Assembly: GCF_026013605.1 (NCBI RefSeq)
Contig: NZ_JAPDPJ010000003.1
Coordinates: 114,679-178,678 of the forward strand
Direction: 5' to 3'
Source of the DNA: Plebeiibacterium sediminum
GTDB taxonomy: Bacteria; Bacteroidota; Bacteroidia; Bacteroidales; Marinilabiliaceae
DNA length: 64,000 bases
Shown one piece after another: positions 53,473-62,448 of this stretch. The translations under genes were made by a program, and so were the position numbers. Each line of letters starts with the position of its first letter. Position 1 is the stretch's first letter. Under the pieces are notes generated by a model that searched no databases, was not told the DNA's origin, and worked only from the letters and a program-made list of their open reading frames with translations.

Positions 53473-53557
53473 CGATGCTAATACACAGGAATATTCGTAA
53501 CTTGTTAAATAAGTACTGAAAGACTGTTTTGCATAATTGCTTTGATGATAGAATAAA

Positions 53558-54196
53558 ATGACATTAAAATATATTTTAGACGGCATAATAATTGGATTTT
53601 CAGCATCAGTTCCTTTGGGGCCTATAGGTGTGTTGTGCATACAACGGACCTTAAATAAAGGTAGGCTTGCTGGATTTTTTTCAGGGTTAGGTGCTGCATT
53701 TAGTGATACCTTGTATGCTATTATAGCCGGATTTAGTTTGTCGTTTATTGTTAGTTTTATAGAGCAGCAATTGTTATATATTCAAATTTTTGGTGCTGCC
53801 ATACTTATATTTTTGGGGGCTAAAATATTCTATAGTAATCCTGCCAAACAGCTTCGAAAACAGAAGAGAGGTAAGGGTAATTTATTTCAGGATTTTGTTT
53901 CTACATTTTTAATTACCATATCAAATCCATTGGCTATTTTCTTGTTTCTTGCGTTTTTTGCAAGTTTTGGTGTAGTTAAAAAGGGAGGAGATTATTTTAA
54001 CCATATGTTACTTATTATTGGAGTAATGACAGGCGCCTCGCTTTGGTGGTTTATACTTACTTCAGTTGTAAACTTATTCCGTTCAAAAATTAATTTACGA
54101 CGACTGTGGTGGTTAAATAAAATAGCAGGAGCAACTATTGTTGTTTTGGTTGTGATTGCCTTTGTATATTTCCTTATTGATAGACCAATGAACTAA
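53558..54196 (+). CDS. LysE family translocator
   Basis: This 212-residue protein has six predicted membrane helices. The LysE hallmark GFSASVPLGPIGVLCIQRTLNKGRLAGFFSG spans about 13-43, with a second conserved region FLITISNPLAIFLFLAFFASFG (about 117-138). The family exports amino acids or related small solutes; the substrate here is unknown. It converges with an SDR gene. Confidence 0.87.
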   Translation: MTLKYILDGIIIGFSASVPLGPIGVLCIQRTLNKGRLAGFFSGLGAAFSDTLYAIIAGFSLSFIVSFIEQQLLYIQIFGAAILIFLGAKIFYSNPAKQLRKQKRGKGNLFQDFVSTFLITISNPLAIFLFLAFFASFGVVKKGGDYFNHMLLIIGVMTGASLWWFILTSVVNLFRSKINLRRLWWLNKIAGATIVVLVVIAFVYFLIDRPMN

Positions 54197-54201
54197 ATAT
54201 G

Positions 54202-54226
54202 GGCTGAAGCAAATTCTACTTCAGCC
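54202..54226. terminator. Hairpin between LysE-like and SDR genes
   Basis: GGCTGAAG (54202-54209) and CTTCAGCC (54219-54226) form a perfect 8-bp stem between two convergent stop codons. The T tract is weak. Confidence 0.6.
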
Positions 54227-54242
54227 ATTATGTATTTTCAAA

Positions 54243-55052
54243 TTATTTTAGTGGAGAGTCCGGCTCTTTTGCCATATGATTATAGGTTAGTTTTTCTAAT
54301 AAACGGGGCATCCACTTTTTTAGCCATACGGTTAGTTTACCTTCAACAAAAGTTAAGATAAGTGTTGATTTGCGTTTTTGTATTGCATTGGCTACATGTT
54401 TAGCAACCTCCTCTGCACTCATCATTTTTTCCTCGTTACGAGGTGTTTCACCCTGAGCACTTCCGTCAGTTGATAAGGCTGTTTTTCTAATATTTGAAGC
54501 CGTAAAGCCTGGTGCAGCAATTAATACATGTAATCCGGTTTTCAGGTTTTCAACACGTAAGGTCTCTAAAAAGCCATGCATAGCATATTTACTTGCAGAA
54601 TATCCTGTACGCGCAGGGAGGCCAATAAAACCTGCAATGGAAGAAATTCCAGTAACTGATCCTTTAGTCTCTAGTAAATATGGTAATGCATATTTAGTAC
54701 AATAAACCGTTCCCCAGAAGTTTACATCCATTAGTTGTTTTAGCACACTTAAATCAACATCTTTAAATAGTGCACGCATCGAAATTCCTGCATTATTAAT
54801 TAAAATATCAATTCGCTTAAATTTATTGATTGCTTGATTAATTAAATTTTTGCAATCTTCCTCTTTACTTACATCAGTAGCTACACTGATGGCTTCAACA
54901 CCTTTATTATTGAATTCAGTTTCTATTTCTTTCAATTTATCTACTGATCGGGCTGCAAGAACCAATTTTGATCCTCTTTGAGCAAACTCTTTTGCCAGAG
55001 CTAAGCCAATTCCAGAAGATGAACCTGTAATAACAACAACTTTATTTTGCAT
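54243..55052 (-). CDS. Short-chain dehydrogenase/reductase
   Basis: This 269-residue protein has the classical SDR motifs: nucleotide-binding T9GSSSGIG16, NNAG (86-89), catalytic S138 and Y151-x3-K155. It ends in a basic amphipathic tail. It probably uses NAD(P) to oxidise or reduce a lipid or small carbonyl compound; the DHRS7-like sequence does not fix a substrate. No partner gene is apparent. Confidence 0.88.
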   Translation of the reverse strand: MQNKVVVITGSSSGIGLALAKEFAQRGSKLVLAARSVDKLKEIETEFNNKGVEAISVATDVSKEEDCKNLINQAINKFKRIDILINNAGISMRALFKDVDLSVLKQLMDVNFWGTVYCTKYALPYLLETKGSVTGISSIAGFIGLPARTGYSASKYAMHGFLETLRVENLKTGLHVLIAAPGFTASNIRKTALSTDGSAQGETPRNEEKMMSAEEVAKHVANAIQKRKSTLILTFVEGKLTVWLKKWMPRLLEKLTYNHMAKEPDSPLK

Positions 55053-55227
55053 AATACGATTAAATAAGGCTTCAAAAATATTAAATAAGTTATTATTGCA
55101 TCGTAATTTTAAAGTTTGTGTTTGATTTTTTTAATCAATACCACATATTTTTTTACCGAATATGAAAAACTAAAGCGTTTTTGCTAATAAATAGACTAAA
55201 CCATTAAACGTGGAATCAAAAACAACT

Positions 55228-55235
55228 TATCTTTG
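55228..55235 (+). promoter_or_regulatory. -7 element before the META-domain lipoprotein
   Basis: TATCTTTG matches TAnnTTTG, about 96 bp before the start codon at 55331. Confidence 0.4.
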
Positions 55236-55330
55236 TTCCATTCTTTTATGAACTAAGGGATGGTATTAGTTTGAACACTATTTTTTGATTATTACAATAA
55301 TCAAATCCTACACAAACAAATTATAAAGTT

Positions 55331-56134
55331 ATGAAACAACACTATATTTTCATTTTTGTACTTATAATATCAGTTTTATCATGTAAAATGCAAGATACAA
55401 AGCAGTCTGCCATAAAAGGTAGTTCTTTAAATACAGAAAAACTTTCGAATACTAAAGGGTACGAAATGCAAATTAAAGGAATTGATTTTAGTGCTGGAGG
55501 AATAGACTCAGATTGGAGTTTAGAGATCGATTTTGATCAAAAGGTAAAGTTTACATCAGCAGAACTAAGTAAAGATATTGTTATCTCGGTAAATACATCC
55601 ATTAATCAGATAGATGGAGAAGGGACTTATTGCGAATTTACAAAGGGTGGAAAGGTAATCAGAGTTCGTATAACGAAGAATGAAAATCCTTTTTTATCCA
55701 GTGAAGATCGTAAGCCTTATGCTGTTAATGTGGAAGTTAAAGCAGCATCAGACTCCGAATTTGTATCGTATACCGGTCAGGGCGAATATTATGGTAGTTT
55801 GGTATTGCATGATATTTGGGGACTCGATTCTATTAACGATAAAAGCGTGTCAGCGTATCAATGTGAAAAGAGGCCTTATGTGGAAATTCATTTGGATAAC
55901 AATAGAATTAATGGTTTTTTAGGATGTAATACCTTTGGATCTAAAGTATACTTTGGACTAAATACGATTTCAATTCATCATTTAATGAGTACCAAGATGG
56001 CCTGTTTAAATTCAAACATTGAGGATGATTTTGCAGGAGCCTTGAGTAATCATACCTATAAATATAAGGTTGAAAATGGGGTATTAACACTTTGGAATGA
56101 CAGTGAAAAATTGATTTTTAAAAAAATGGACTAA
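55331..56134 (+). CDS. META-domain lipoprotein (HslJ-like)
   Basis: This 267-residue protein starts with a lipoprotein signal (Cys18 in ISVLSC). An N-terminal domain of unknown type (about 40-145) is followed by a META domain (about 155-265) with the typical WGLDSIN, INGFLGCNTFG and LMSTKMACL segments. META proteins such as HslJ are associated with stress resistance and outer-membrane localisation. The HAD gene starts 6 bp after its stop, so they are co-transcribed. Confidence 0.83.
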   Translation: MKQHYIFIFVLIISVLSCKMQDTKQSAIKGSSLNTEKLSNTKGYEMQIKGIDFSAGGIDSDWSLEIDFDQKVKFTSAELSKDIVISVNTSINQIDGEGTYCEFTKGGKVIRVRITKNENPFLSSEDRKPYAVNVEVKAASDSEFVSYTGQGEYYGSLVLHDIWGLDSINDKSVSAYQCEKRPYVEIHLDNNRINGFLGCNTFGSKVYFGLNTISIHHLMSTKMACLNSNIEDDFAGALSNHTYKYKVENGVLTLWNDSEKLIFKKMD

Positions 56135-56140
56135 TATATA

Positions 56141-56989
56141 ATGGATATTAAAAGATTTAAGGAACTGGTAAAACAGTATAAAGTAGTTTTTTTTGATGCT
56201 TATGGGGTTTTAAGAAAGCATCAGGGAATGATCAAGGGAGTAGAAGAAATGCTCTCTTTTTTAGTAGAAGAGGGTATCGATTTTTATATCATTACAAATG
56301 ATGCTTCACGATCACCAAGACTATTGGCAAAAGTGTATCAGGATTACGGCATAGATACAGTGAAAGAAGAAAATATGATTTCTTCGGCTATGATGAGTGT
56401 GGAGTTTTTAAAAGAAAATGTGTATCCGGGCTCATTAATTGCTTATTTAGGTCGCGAAACATCAGAGCATTTTATCAGAAGTGCTGATTTGATACCTATA
56501 CGCATGGAAGATGTGGTAGAAAAGGATTATGCTGCACTCGCAGGTATTATGCTTTTTGATGATGGTGGTTATGAGTTTCATCCCGGAATTAATAAAACAC
56601 TAAATGTAGTAAGAGGAACAGATGTGCCTGTTATTGTGGCTAATCCTGATAAAATTTATCCGGTAAACGATGGAGAGTTTGCTTTTGCAATTGGAAGTAT
56701 TGCAAATATGATGGAAGCAGTCAGTAACAGGAAATTCTTTTATTTTGGAAAGCCTGATGTAAGTATTTTTGAATATGCTTATGAAATAGCGAATACAAAA
56801 CGTAAAGTTTCCAAAAGAGAAGTGTTAATGGTTGGAGATACCCTTGATACTGATATTATTGGAGGAAATCAGTTTGGAATAGATACTGCTTTGGTTTTAT
56901 CAGGAAGTACCATTGAAAAACAAGCTGAATCATTGATCAAAGAACTAGGAATTGTTCCAACACATATATGTAAATCAGTTGTAGATTAA
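56141..56989 (+). CDS. HAD-IIA family hydrolase-like protein
   Basis: This 282-residue protein has the NagD-like HAD-IIA pattern: motif I FFDAYGVLR with nucleophile D19, motif II TNDASRS (about 53), and motif IV MVGDTLDTDIIGGNQFG (about 230). In motif I the second aspartate (position 21) is replaced by Tyr, as in the HAD-IIA subgroup with D-x-Y/W-GVL, which may alter or remove phosphatase activity. It is 6 bp downstream of the META lipoprotein gene and 36 bp before a PLD-like gene. Confidence 0.82.
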   Translation: MDIKRFKELVKQYKVVFFDAYGVLRKHQGMIKGVEEMLSFLVEEGIDFYIITNDASRSPRLLAKVYQDYGIDTVKEENMISSAMMSVEFLKENVYPGSLIAYLGRETSEHFIRSADLIPIRMEDVVEKDYAALAGIMLFDDGGYEFHPGINKTLNVVRGTDVPVIVANPDKIYPVNDGEFAFAIGSIANMMEAVSNRKFFYFGKPDVSIFEYAYEIANTKRKVSKREVLMVGDTLDTDIIGGNQFGIDTALVLSGSTIEKQAESLIKELGIVPTHICKSVVD

Positions 56990-57025
56990 TTGATTAATCT
57001 TAACAAATACGACCTTTTTTGAATA

Positions 57026-57682
57026 ATGGAGAATGTGCTCAAATATTTTAGATCCCTGGAACCTGATGCCCTTAAAGCAATTGAAGATACAGATGTACTC
57101 AATCAGATTTCGGAATTAAATCACTACGATAGAAAGCTGTTAAGGGAAAGTCTATTGCAAGATTCCTTACGTTTTAAAAGCAATAAGGAAGCGGTTGAGT
57201 GGCTGCAGAGTTGTTTTGAATTAATTGATAAACACACTTTTCGTATTCATAAAGTATTGTTTAGTCCGGGTACTGATATTGGAAATACTTTAAATGATTT
57301 GCTCAATAAGGCAAAAAAAAGTGTGTTGCTTTGTGTGTTTTCAATCACAGATCATCGTTTGGCTAAAGATATCTGGGAATGTCATAAAAGGGGTGTTCAG
57401 GTAAAAGTAATTACTGATGACCGTAAGATTTTTGACAGGGGATCGGAGATTCAGAATCTAAGGAATAAAGGGATTGATATAAAGATTGATCACTCCGAAT
57501 ATCATATGCATAACAAATTTGGAATTATTGACGACAGGATTGCTTTTACAGGCAGTTTTAACTGGACTTATACGGCACAAAAGCATAATCAGGAAAATCT
57601 TTTGGTTACCACAAATCAATCTATTGTAGAGCAATTTAAAGATGAGTTTGATCGTCTTTGGCAGGAGATGTTTAAGCTTTAA
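57026..57682 (+). CDS. Phospholipase D-like protein, single HKD motif
   Basis: This 218-residue protein has an N-terminal helical stretch (1-70) of unknown type and then a single PLD domain (about 75-215). The HxKxxxxD motif is H162NK164FGIID169, followed by GSFNWT. Single-motif members (Nuc or MitoPLD type) work as dimers on phosphodiester bonds in nucleic acid or cardiolipin. No signal peptide is seen, so it is probably intracellular. It lies 36 bp after the HAD gene. Confidence 0.83.
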   Translation: MENVLKYFRSLEPDALKAIEDTDVLNQISELNHYDRKLLRESLLQDSLRFKSNKEAVEWLQSCFELIDKHTFRIHKVLFSPGTDIGNTLNDLLNKAKKSVLLCVFSITDHRLAKDIWECHKRGVQVKVITDDRKIFDRGSEIQNLRNKGIDIKIDHSEYHMHNKFGIIDDRIAFTGSFNWTYTAQKHNQENLLVTTNQSIVEQFKDEFDRLWQEMFKL

Positions 57683-57738
57683 TATGGTTACTTATCGGGG
57701 TCTGGTGTTATATACGATAAAACATTAAGCTAATTAAT

Positions 57739-57746
57739 TATCTTTG
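57739..57746 (+). promoter_or_regulatory. -7 element of the CvfB-like gene
   Basis: TATCTTTG followed by C matches TAnnTTTG and lies 21 bp before the ATG at 57768. It overlaps an alternative TTG start at 57744, which makes that start unlikely. Confidence 0.6.
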
Positions 57747-57767
57747 CAGCATAAAGTAAATAAAGCA

Positions 57768-58604
57768 ATGGCAGAAATAGGTAAATACAACGTTTTAAAA
57801 GTTGTAAAAGATTTAGATTTTGGATTATATCTTGATGGAGGTGAATTAGGTGAAATACTGCTTCCCCGCAGATATGTACCCATAAATTGTACTGTAGATG
57901 ATGAACTTGAAGTATTTATCTATTTAGATTCTGAAGACCGATTAATTGCAACAACAGAAATGCCTGAGGCTGTAGTAGGTGAGTTTGCATACCTACAAGC
58001 CGTTGAAGTAGGTAAGGTTGGTGCTTTTATGGATTGGGGTTTGCCTAAGGATTTATTGGTGCCTTTTCGTGAGCAAAAAACTAACATAGAAAAGGGTAGA
58101 GGATATGTGGTTTATGTTTATCTTGATGATGAAAGTAAACGAATAGCAGCATCTTCTAAAGTAGAGAAGTTTTTAGATAACATTCCACCAGAATATGAAG
58201 AAGGACAGGAAGTTGATTTATTGATTTATCATCAGAGTGATTTGGGTTATAAAGCTATTATTAATAACACGCATTCTGGAATGATTTACGCCAATGAGGT
58301 GTTTAAAAAAATCAGAAAGGGCGATAGACTGAAAGGGTATATCAAGAAAGTACGTTCTGATGAAAAAATTGATTTAATGCTGGAAAAACCTGGTTATGAA
58401 AAGGTGGATTCCATAGCACAAACAATTCTTGACAAACTAAAGGATCATCAAAACTTTTTGAGAATAACTGATAAGAGTCCTGCCGAAGAAATTTCAAGTA
58501 TGTTTGGAATTAGCAAGAAGAACTTTAAAAAAGCAATTGGTACACTTTATAAGCAAAGAATCATTTCTATTGATCCGGATGGAATCAGATATATCAAAAA
58601 GTAG
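57768..58604 (+). CDS. CvfB-like S1 RNA-binding protein
   Basis: This 278-residue protein has three S1-like OB folds (about 1-60, 65-130, 140-210) and a C-terminal winged helix (about 215-278; LRITDKSPAEEISSMFGISKKNFKKAIGTLYKQ). It matches the CvfB/YitL family found in many bacteria, which binds RNA and affects virulence or translation in Staphylococcus. ATG at 57768 is chosen because the -7 element covers a longer TTG-started reading. A stem-loop terminator follows. Confidence 0.87.
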   Translation: MAEIGKYNVLKVVKDLDFGLYLDGGELGEILLPRRYVPINCTVDDELEVFIYLDSEDRLIATTEMPEAVVGEFAYLQAVEVGKVGAFMDWGLPKDLLVPFREQKTNIEKGRGYVVYVYLDDESKRIAASSKVEKFLDNIPPEYEEGQEVDLLIYHQSDLGYKAIINNTHSGMIYANEVFKKIRKGDRLKGYIKKVRSDEKIDLMLEKPGYEKVDSIAQTILDKLKDHQNFLRITDKSPAEEISSMFGISKKNFKKAIGTLYKQRIISIDPDGIRYIKK

Positions 58605-58647
58605 TTGAGGAGATTTAGACTACTGCTTTAATTATAAAATACTTAGT

Positions 58648-58692
58648 AAATCACTTTGTGAATCTTTTATAGATTCCAAAGTGATTTTTTTT
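58648..58692 (+). terminator. Terminator after the CvfB-like gene
   Basis: A long imperfect stem pairs AAATCACTTT (58648-58657) with AAAGTGATTT (58678-58687) and GAATCT (58660-58665) with AGATTC (58671-58676), around a 5-nt loop, then a T run. Confidence 0.85.
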
Positions 58693-59025
58693 GATTTAAT
58701 GTTTCAGGTTTTGGTTTGCGTAATTGATTTAATATCAAATATATCTTTTTGAATAGTATTGCCCGGTTTAAGACAACAGGGCTACGCCCCTTAATTACAA
58801 TACTGGCGCTATGTTCTACTAAGAAATCAGTCCTAACGGCCCTTTGATTACAAAGCTAAAAATCAAGGGTCAAAGGCCTGTTATCTTATTTGCTATGGGT
58901 GATAGCCCATGGTATAAAAACGAAATGTAACACAAGAACCACGTAGTGGTGATGTCTTTGCATAATTCCCCATAATTACAATACCGGTGCTATGTTCTAC
59001 TAAGAAAATAGGTTTAACGGCCTTA

Positions 59026-59093
59026 TGGTGCGTGTACCAATATTATTTACCTCTGCATTAAAAATTCTAAATGCAATCCTTTATACTTTTAAA
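59026..59093. repeat. 68-bp optional module, copy 1
   Basis: It is inserted between the GGCCC arm and ATTACAAAGC of the second unit. It contains the inverted repeat TGCATT-N10-AATGCA. Copies 2 and 3 are at 59636-59703 and 60071-60138. Confidence 0.75.
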
Positions 59094-59635
59094 TAATTAC
59101 AAAGCTGTAAATCAAGGGCCAAAGGCCTGTTATTTCATTAGCCATGGGTGTTAGCCCATGGTATAAAACGAAATGTAACACAAGAGCCACGTAGTGGTGA
59201 TGTCTTTGCCGAATTCTACATAATTACAATACGGACGCTATGTTCTACTAAGAAAATAAGTCTAACGGCCCTATAATTACAAAGCTGTAAATCAAGGGCC
59301 AAAGGCCTGTTATTTTATTAGCCATGGGTGATAGCCCATGGTATAAAAACGAAATGTAACACAAGAACCACGTAGTGGTGATGTCTTTGCATAATTCCCC
59401 ATAATTACAATACCGTTGCTATATTCTACTAAGAAATCATGTCTAACGGCCTTATGATTACAAAGCTAAAAATAAAGGACCAAAGGCTTGTTATCTCATT
59501 AGCTATGGGTGCTAGCCCATGGTATAAAAACCACATGTAACACAAGAGCCACGTAGTGGTGATGTCTTTGCCGAATTCTACATAATTACAATACAGGTGC
59601 TATCTTCTACTAAGAAAATAGGTTTAACGGCCCTA

Positions 59636-59703
59636 TGGTGCGTGTACCCATATCATTTACTTTTGCCTTAAATATTCTAAATGCAATCCTTTATCCTTTT
59701 AAA
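59636..59703. repeat. 68-bp optional module, copy 2
   Basis: It has the same length and position in its unit as copy 1, with several substitutions, including one in the left arm of TGCATT (here TGCCTT). Confidence 0.75.
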
Positions 59704-59974
59704 TAATTACCAAGCTGTAAATCAAGGGCCAAAGGCCTGTTATCTTATTAGCCATGGGTGTTGGCCCATGGTATAAAAAACAAATGTAACACAAGATCCA
59801 CGTAGTGGTGATATCTTAGAAGAAGAGAATTAGTAAATAAACATCAAGGCGTTAGCCCCGTAATCATATGTTTGTTGAATGGAATTAAGATTGGGTAGAA
59901 TGTTATTTGCAGTTTCCATTTTTTAAATAATTAAAATCCACAAATTAACAACAACGTTGGTTTCCGATATCTTA

Positions 59975-60458
59975 TTGAATGGTATTGCCAGGTTTAAGAC
60001 AACAGGGCTCCGCTCCTTAATTACAATACCAGAACTTTTTTCTACTAAGAAATCAGGCCTAACGGCCCTATGGTGCGTGTACCAATATTATTTACTATTG
60101 CATTAAAAATTCTAAATGCAATCCTTTATACTTTTAAATAATTACAAAGCTGTAAATCAAGGGCCAAAGGCCTGTTATTTTATTAGCCATGGGTGATAGT
60201 CCATGGTATAAAAACCAAATGTAACACAAGAGCCACGTAGTGGTGATGTCTTTGCAGAATTCCCCTAATTATAATACGAATGGTATATTTTACAAAGAAA
60301 TCAGGTCTAACGGCCCTATGATTACAAAGCTGTAAATCAAGGGCCAAAGGCCTGTTATTTTATTAGCCATGGGTGATAGCCCATGGTATAAAACCAAATG
60401 TAACATAAGAGCCACGTAGTGGTGATGTCTTAGACGAAATGAATTAATAAATAAACAT
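59975..60458. repeat. Repeat block B: two hairpin-rich units
   Basis: The block opens with the same GGTTTAAGACAACAGGGCT sequence as block A and holds two units ending in CCACgtaGTGG at 60233 and 60412. The first carries the 68-bp module; the second is a plain unit (179 bp). In the first unit the CCCATGG arm is TCCATGG, which still pairs by G-T. It ends in AATAAACATCC as block A does. Confidence 0.85.
60071..60138. repeat. 68-bp optional module, copy 3
   Basis: Nearly identical to copy 1 (TGCATTAAAAATTC... AATGCA) and at the same place relative to the GGCCC arm. Confidence 0.75.
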
Positions 60459-60474
60459 CCTTTATTATTGGCGA

Positions 60475-61275
60475 TTAAATATTATCCTGTTCTTTTTTAA
60501 TGAAAGCAGCGACTTCAGCTAATGGAGCCACCCAAATTTTCTTTTGTTGTTTGGCAAGATATTGTATCAACTCTTGGTGAGCTTCAAGAGAGACGTTTAG
60601 ACTATGTTCGCCACCTACTCCATGGAATAAGAAAACCAGTAAAGTATGTGTTTTAGTAGCTTGTTTTACCAGGTCAATCATTTCAGCACCAGTTTGACCA
60701 TTCATCATATAACACTGAATATCCTTTAAATCAACTTCATTGATGTGTTGCATACCTGATTTAACACCTCTGGCACCAACAAATTCATTTTGTAAAGATT
60801 CGTAATAGTTTACGGTATCGATAAACGCATCTCCGCAAGGATAAGCAAAGGTTCGTTCTTGTTTACCATCAATGGCTTGTAGTAATGTATTTGTAATTAG
60901 GATTTCATTAACCGCTCTATAAACAGAATACTTGCTCAGGTCTTTCTCATCAGAAACCCACTCACGCCCTTTAAGTTGCCCTGTGCAAGGGTGAGTGAGG
61001 GAATGATTTCCTAACTCATGACCATTTTCGGAAGCAAGTCTCCATTCATTCATTCTGTTTTTTATAACCGGAGATTCGCCTTGTAAATAGAACGTACCCT
61101 TTAAATTACCCGAATCCAAACAAGGAATCACATGATCTAAATGAACATTTAAGGCATCATCATAGGTAAGTACCACAGCACATTGTTTTCCATTCCATTT
61201 ATCATGCTTCTGAGCATTTATTACTGTTGTAAATAAGAAAAATGTAATAGCACAAAAAGAATAAATAAGCTTCAT
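60475..61275 (-). CDS. Polysaccharide deacetylase family protein (CE4)
   Basis: This 266-residue protein has a signal peptide (about 1-21, ending VINAQ) and a NodB-type domain. The metal triad is D39/D40 in TYDDA, H91 and H95 (HSLTH), and FAYPCGD (about 141-147) is a further CE4-like motif. It would deacetylate a glycan such as peptidoglycan or chitin oligomer in the periplasm or outside. It follows the CsgG-like gene by 57 bp on the minus strand and ends at the repeat array. Confidence 0.84.
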   Translation of the reverse strand: MKLIYSFCAITFFLFTTVINAQKHDKWNGKQCAVVLTYDDALNVHLDHVIPCLDSGNLKGTFYLQGESPVIKNRMNEWRLASENGHELGNHSLTHPCTGQLKGREWVSDEKDLSKYSVYRAVNEILITNTLLQAIDGKQERTFAYPCGDAFIDTVNYYESLQNEFVGARGVKSGMQHINEVDLKDIQCYMMNGQTGAEMIDLVKQATKTHTLLVFLFHGVGGEHSLNVSLEAHQELIQYLAKQQKKIWVAPLAEVAAFIKKEQDNI

Positions 61276-61332
61276 GTTGTAAACAGGTTTATGGTATTAA
61301 TGATGCCTCTTCGGTTATAAAAACTACTGTGT

Positions 61333-62217
61333 TTATTTTAAAAGGTGATTGAAATTGTCAACCAGGTCGTTAATAATTTCATCTGTAGAAAGATGTTTTG
61401 TTTTTAAAACCTTTTTAACAGGGTCTCCCTCTCTTCTTTTAGTACTGGTATTCAGCGTTTCTGCAATGTAGTAAACCTCTTTGCTTGATTCTTTAAGAGT
61501 TATTAGGGCGATGTGCTTACAATTGTACTGCGCTCTGTACTTGCCGCATATATAACTTACAGAACCATTAGATACCTGATTTGCAACCTGAATAGTGTAG
61601 CTTTCACCAAATCGTAAGGTTATTTTATCAATGATGGCCTTAGCCAATTCAGATTTATTATCCGGACGAATTGCAATAAGTAAAGAGTTTTCTCCCGGAG
61701 GTGTTTTGATTAAAGGGTTTTTCTTAACCGGAGCAGCCTGTACTTGCTGTTGAGGAACATAATTTGCATTTTTTACAAGTTTATTGGCAATTTGCTGACT
61801 AACCTGAATTAAATCGTTGGTTCCTTGTTGTGTAGATCCGGTTGCCTGTAAAATAACTTTAGCGGTAATTACATCAACCATTTTAAGTGATATGTAGAAA
61901 TTGTTGCCCAAAGGAACTACAGAACCATAACATACTAAATCGGCTCCCATCATTTTTCCCAACTTACTAATCTGTGAATCATCCACCAAGCCTTTGCTTT
62001 GAAATTGAGCTTCAGCCAATACCTTTTCAATCATTGTACGTTCAACAACAGTATATGAAGGAGTATTAACAATTGCATTACTAATTTCTTCGCGAACAAT
62101 ACTTTTAATACCATTTGCTACTTCTCCATCAGGATCAAAAACAGCCACTTTTTTGTCGTCCTGAGCAACTAGTGATAAGGTGTAAAAGCAAAAGATAATT
62201 AGGAAAAGATGTTTCAT
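61333..62217 (-). CDS. CsgG family protein
   Basis: This 294-residue protein has a signal peptide (about 1-18, ending SLVAQ). A CsgG-like domain (about 22-150) contains KVAVFDPDG, VVERTMIEKVLAEAQFQ and MGADLVCYGSV. A second half (about 165-294) is not recognised. No lipobox cysteine is present, unlike curli CsgG. The start at 62217 is chosen over an in-frame ATG at 62265 because only the shorter reading begins with a signal peptide. It probably acts in outer-membrane assembly or secretion. Confidence 0.78.
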   Translation of the reverse strand: MKHLFLIIFCFYTLSLVAQDDKKVAVFDPDGEVANGIKSIVREEISNAIVNTPSYTVVERTMIEKVLAEAQFQSKGLVDDSQISKLGKMMGADLVCYGSVVPLGNNFYISLKMVDVITAKVILQATGSTQQGTNDLIQVSQQIANKLVKNANYVPQQQVQAAPVKKNPLIKTPPGENSLLIAIRPDNKSELAKAIIDKITLRFGESYTIQVANQVSNGSVSYICGKYRAQYNCKHIALITLKESSKEVYYIAETLNTSTKRREGDPVKKVLKTKHLSTDEIINDLVDNFNHLLK

Positions 62218-62448
62218 GTTTATAATTTTTTGTTTAAGGTTGCATGGAACTTGCCCTAAAAACAATCACTCTCGTGTGAGAGAACTCGTTTTAACAGCTC
62301 GTTACATGAGTTTAAATTTTCTTTTATTGGTCATGCTGAAATACCATATAAGTCATTCTTCAATATAAAGAAGACGTTATTGCTGGAATTATAATTCAGA
62401 GTATGCCCTTTAAAATGTATTTTTTATTATACGAGTTACAAAAATAAA

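Larger units (their letters stand above)
53182..53557. other. Divergent intergenic region between phosphate transporter and LysE gene
   Basis: This 376-bp stretch contains the transporter promoter with the 11-bp-period repeats, and on the other side a -7 element TATTTTTG (53465-53472) for the LysE-like gene. Nothing else was recognised. Confidence 0.4.
58751..59845. repeat. Repeat block A: five hairpin-rich units
   Basis: Five tandem units end in the hairpin CCACgtaGTGG at 58939, 59187, 59368, 59549 and 59798. Plain units are 181 bp and those with an extra module 248-249 bp. Each unit also holds a GGCCC/GGGCC stem around ATTACA-aagc-TGTAAAT, a GGCCaaaGGCC element and CCATGGGtgatagCCCATGG. 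In the unit at 59187-59367 these lie at 59267-59300, 59299-59307 and 59322-59341. The block opens with a GGGCtacGCCC hairpin and closes with a divergent tail ending in AATAAACATC. Confidence 0.85.
58605..60474. other. Gene-free convergent intergenic region of 1.87 kb
   Basis: Between the CvfB-like gene (plus strand) and the polysaccharide deacetylase (minus strand) no credible ORF is present. After the terminator nearly all of it is the two-block repeat array described separately, plus a 130-bp unique spacer (about 59846-59974). Confidence 0.8.

Noticed and set aside
57744..57767. TTG start giving eight more residues for the CvfB-like protein
   Set aside because: The TTG is part of the -7 element TATCTTTG; the ATG at 57768 fits the family N-terminus.
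58751..60458. CRISPR array
   Set aside because: The repeats are about 180 bp, not 25-40 bp, the spacing is not by unique spacers, and no cas genes are near.
62269..62282. CTCTC-gtgt-GAGAG hairpin before the CsgG-like gene
   Set aside because: Only 5 bp of stem and no promoter or terminator context; too weak to call.
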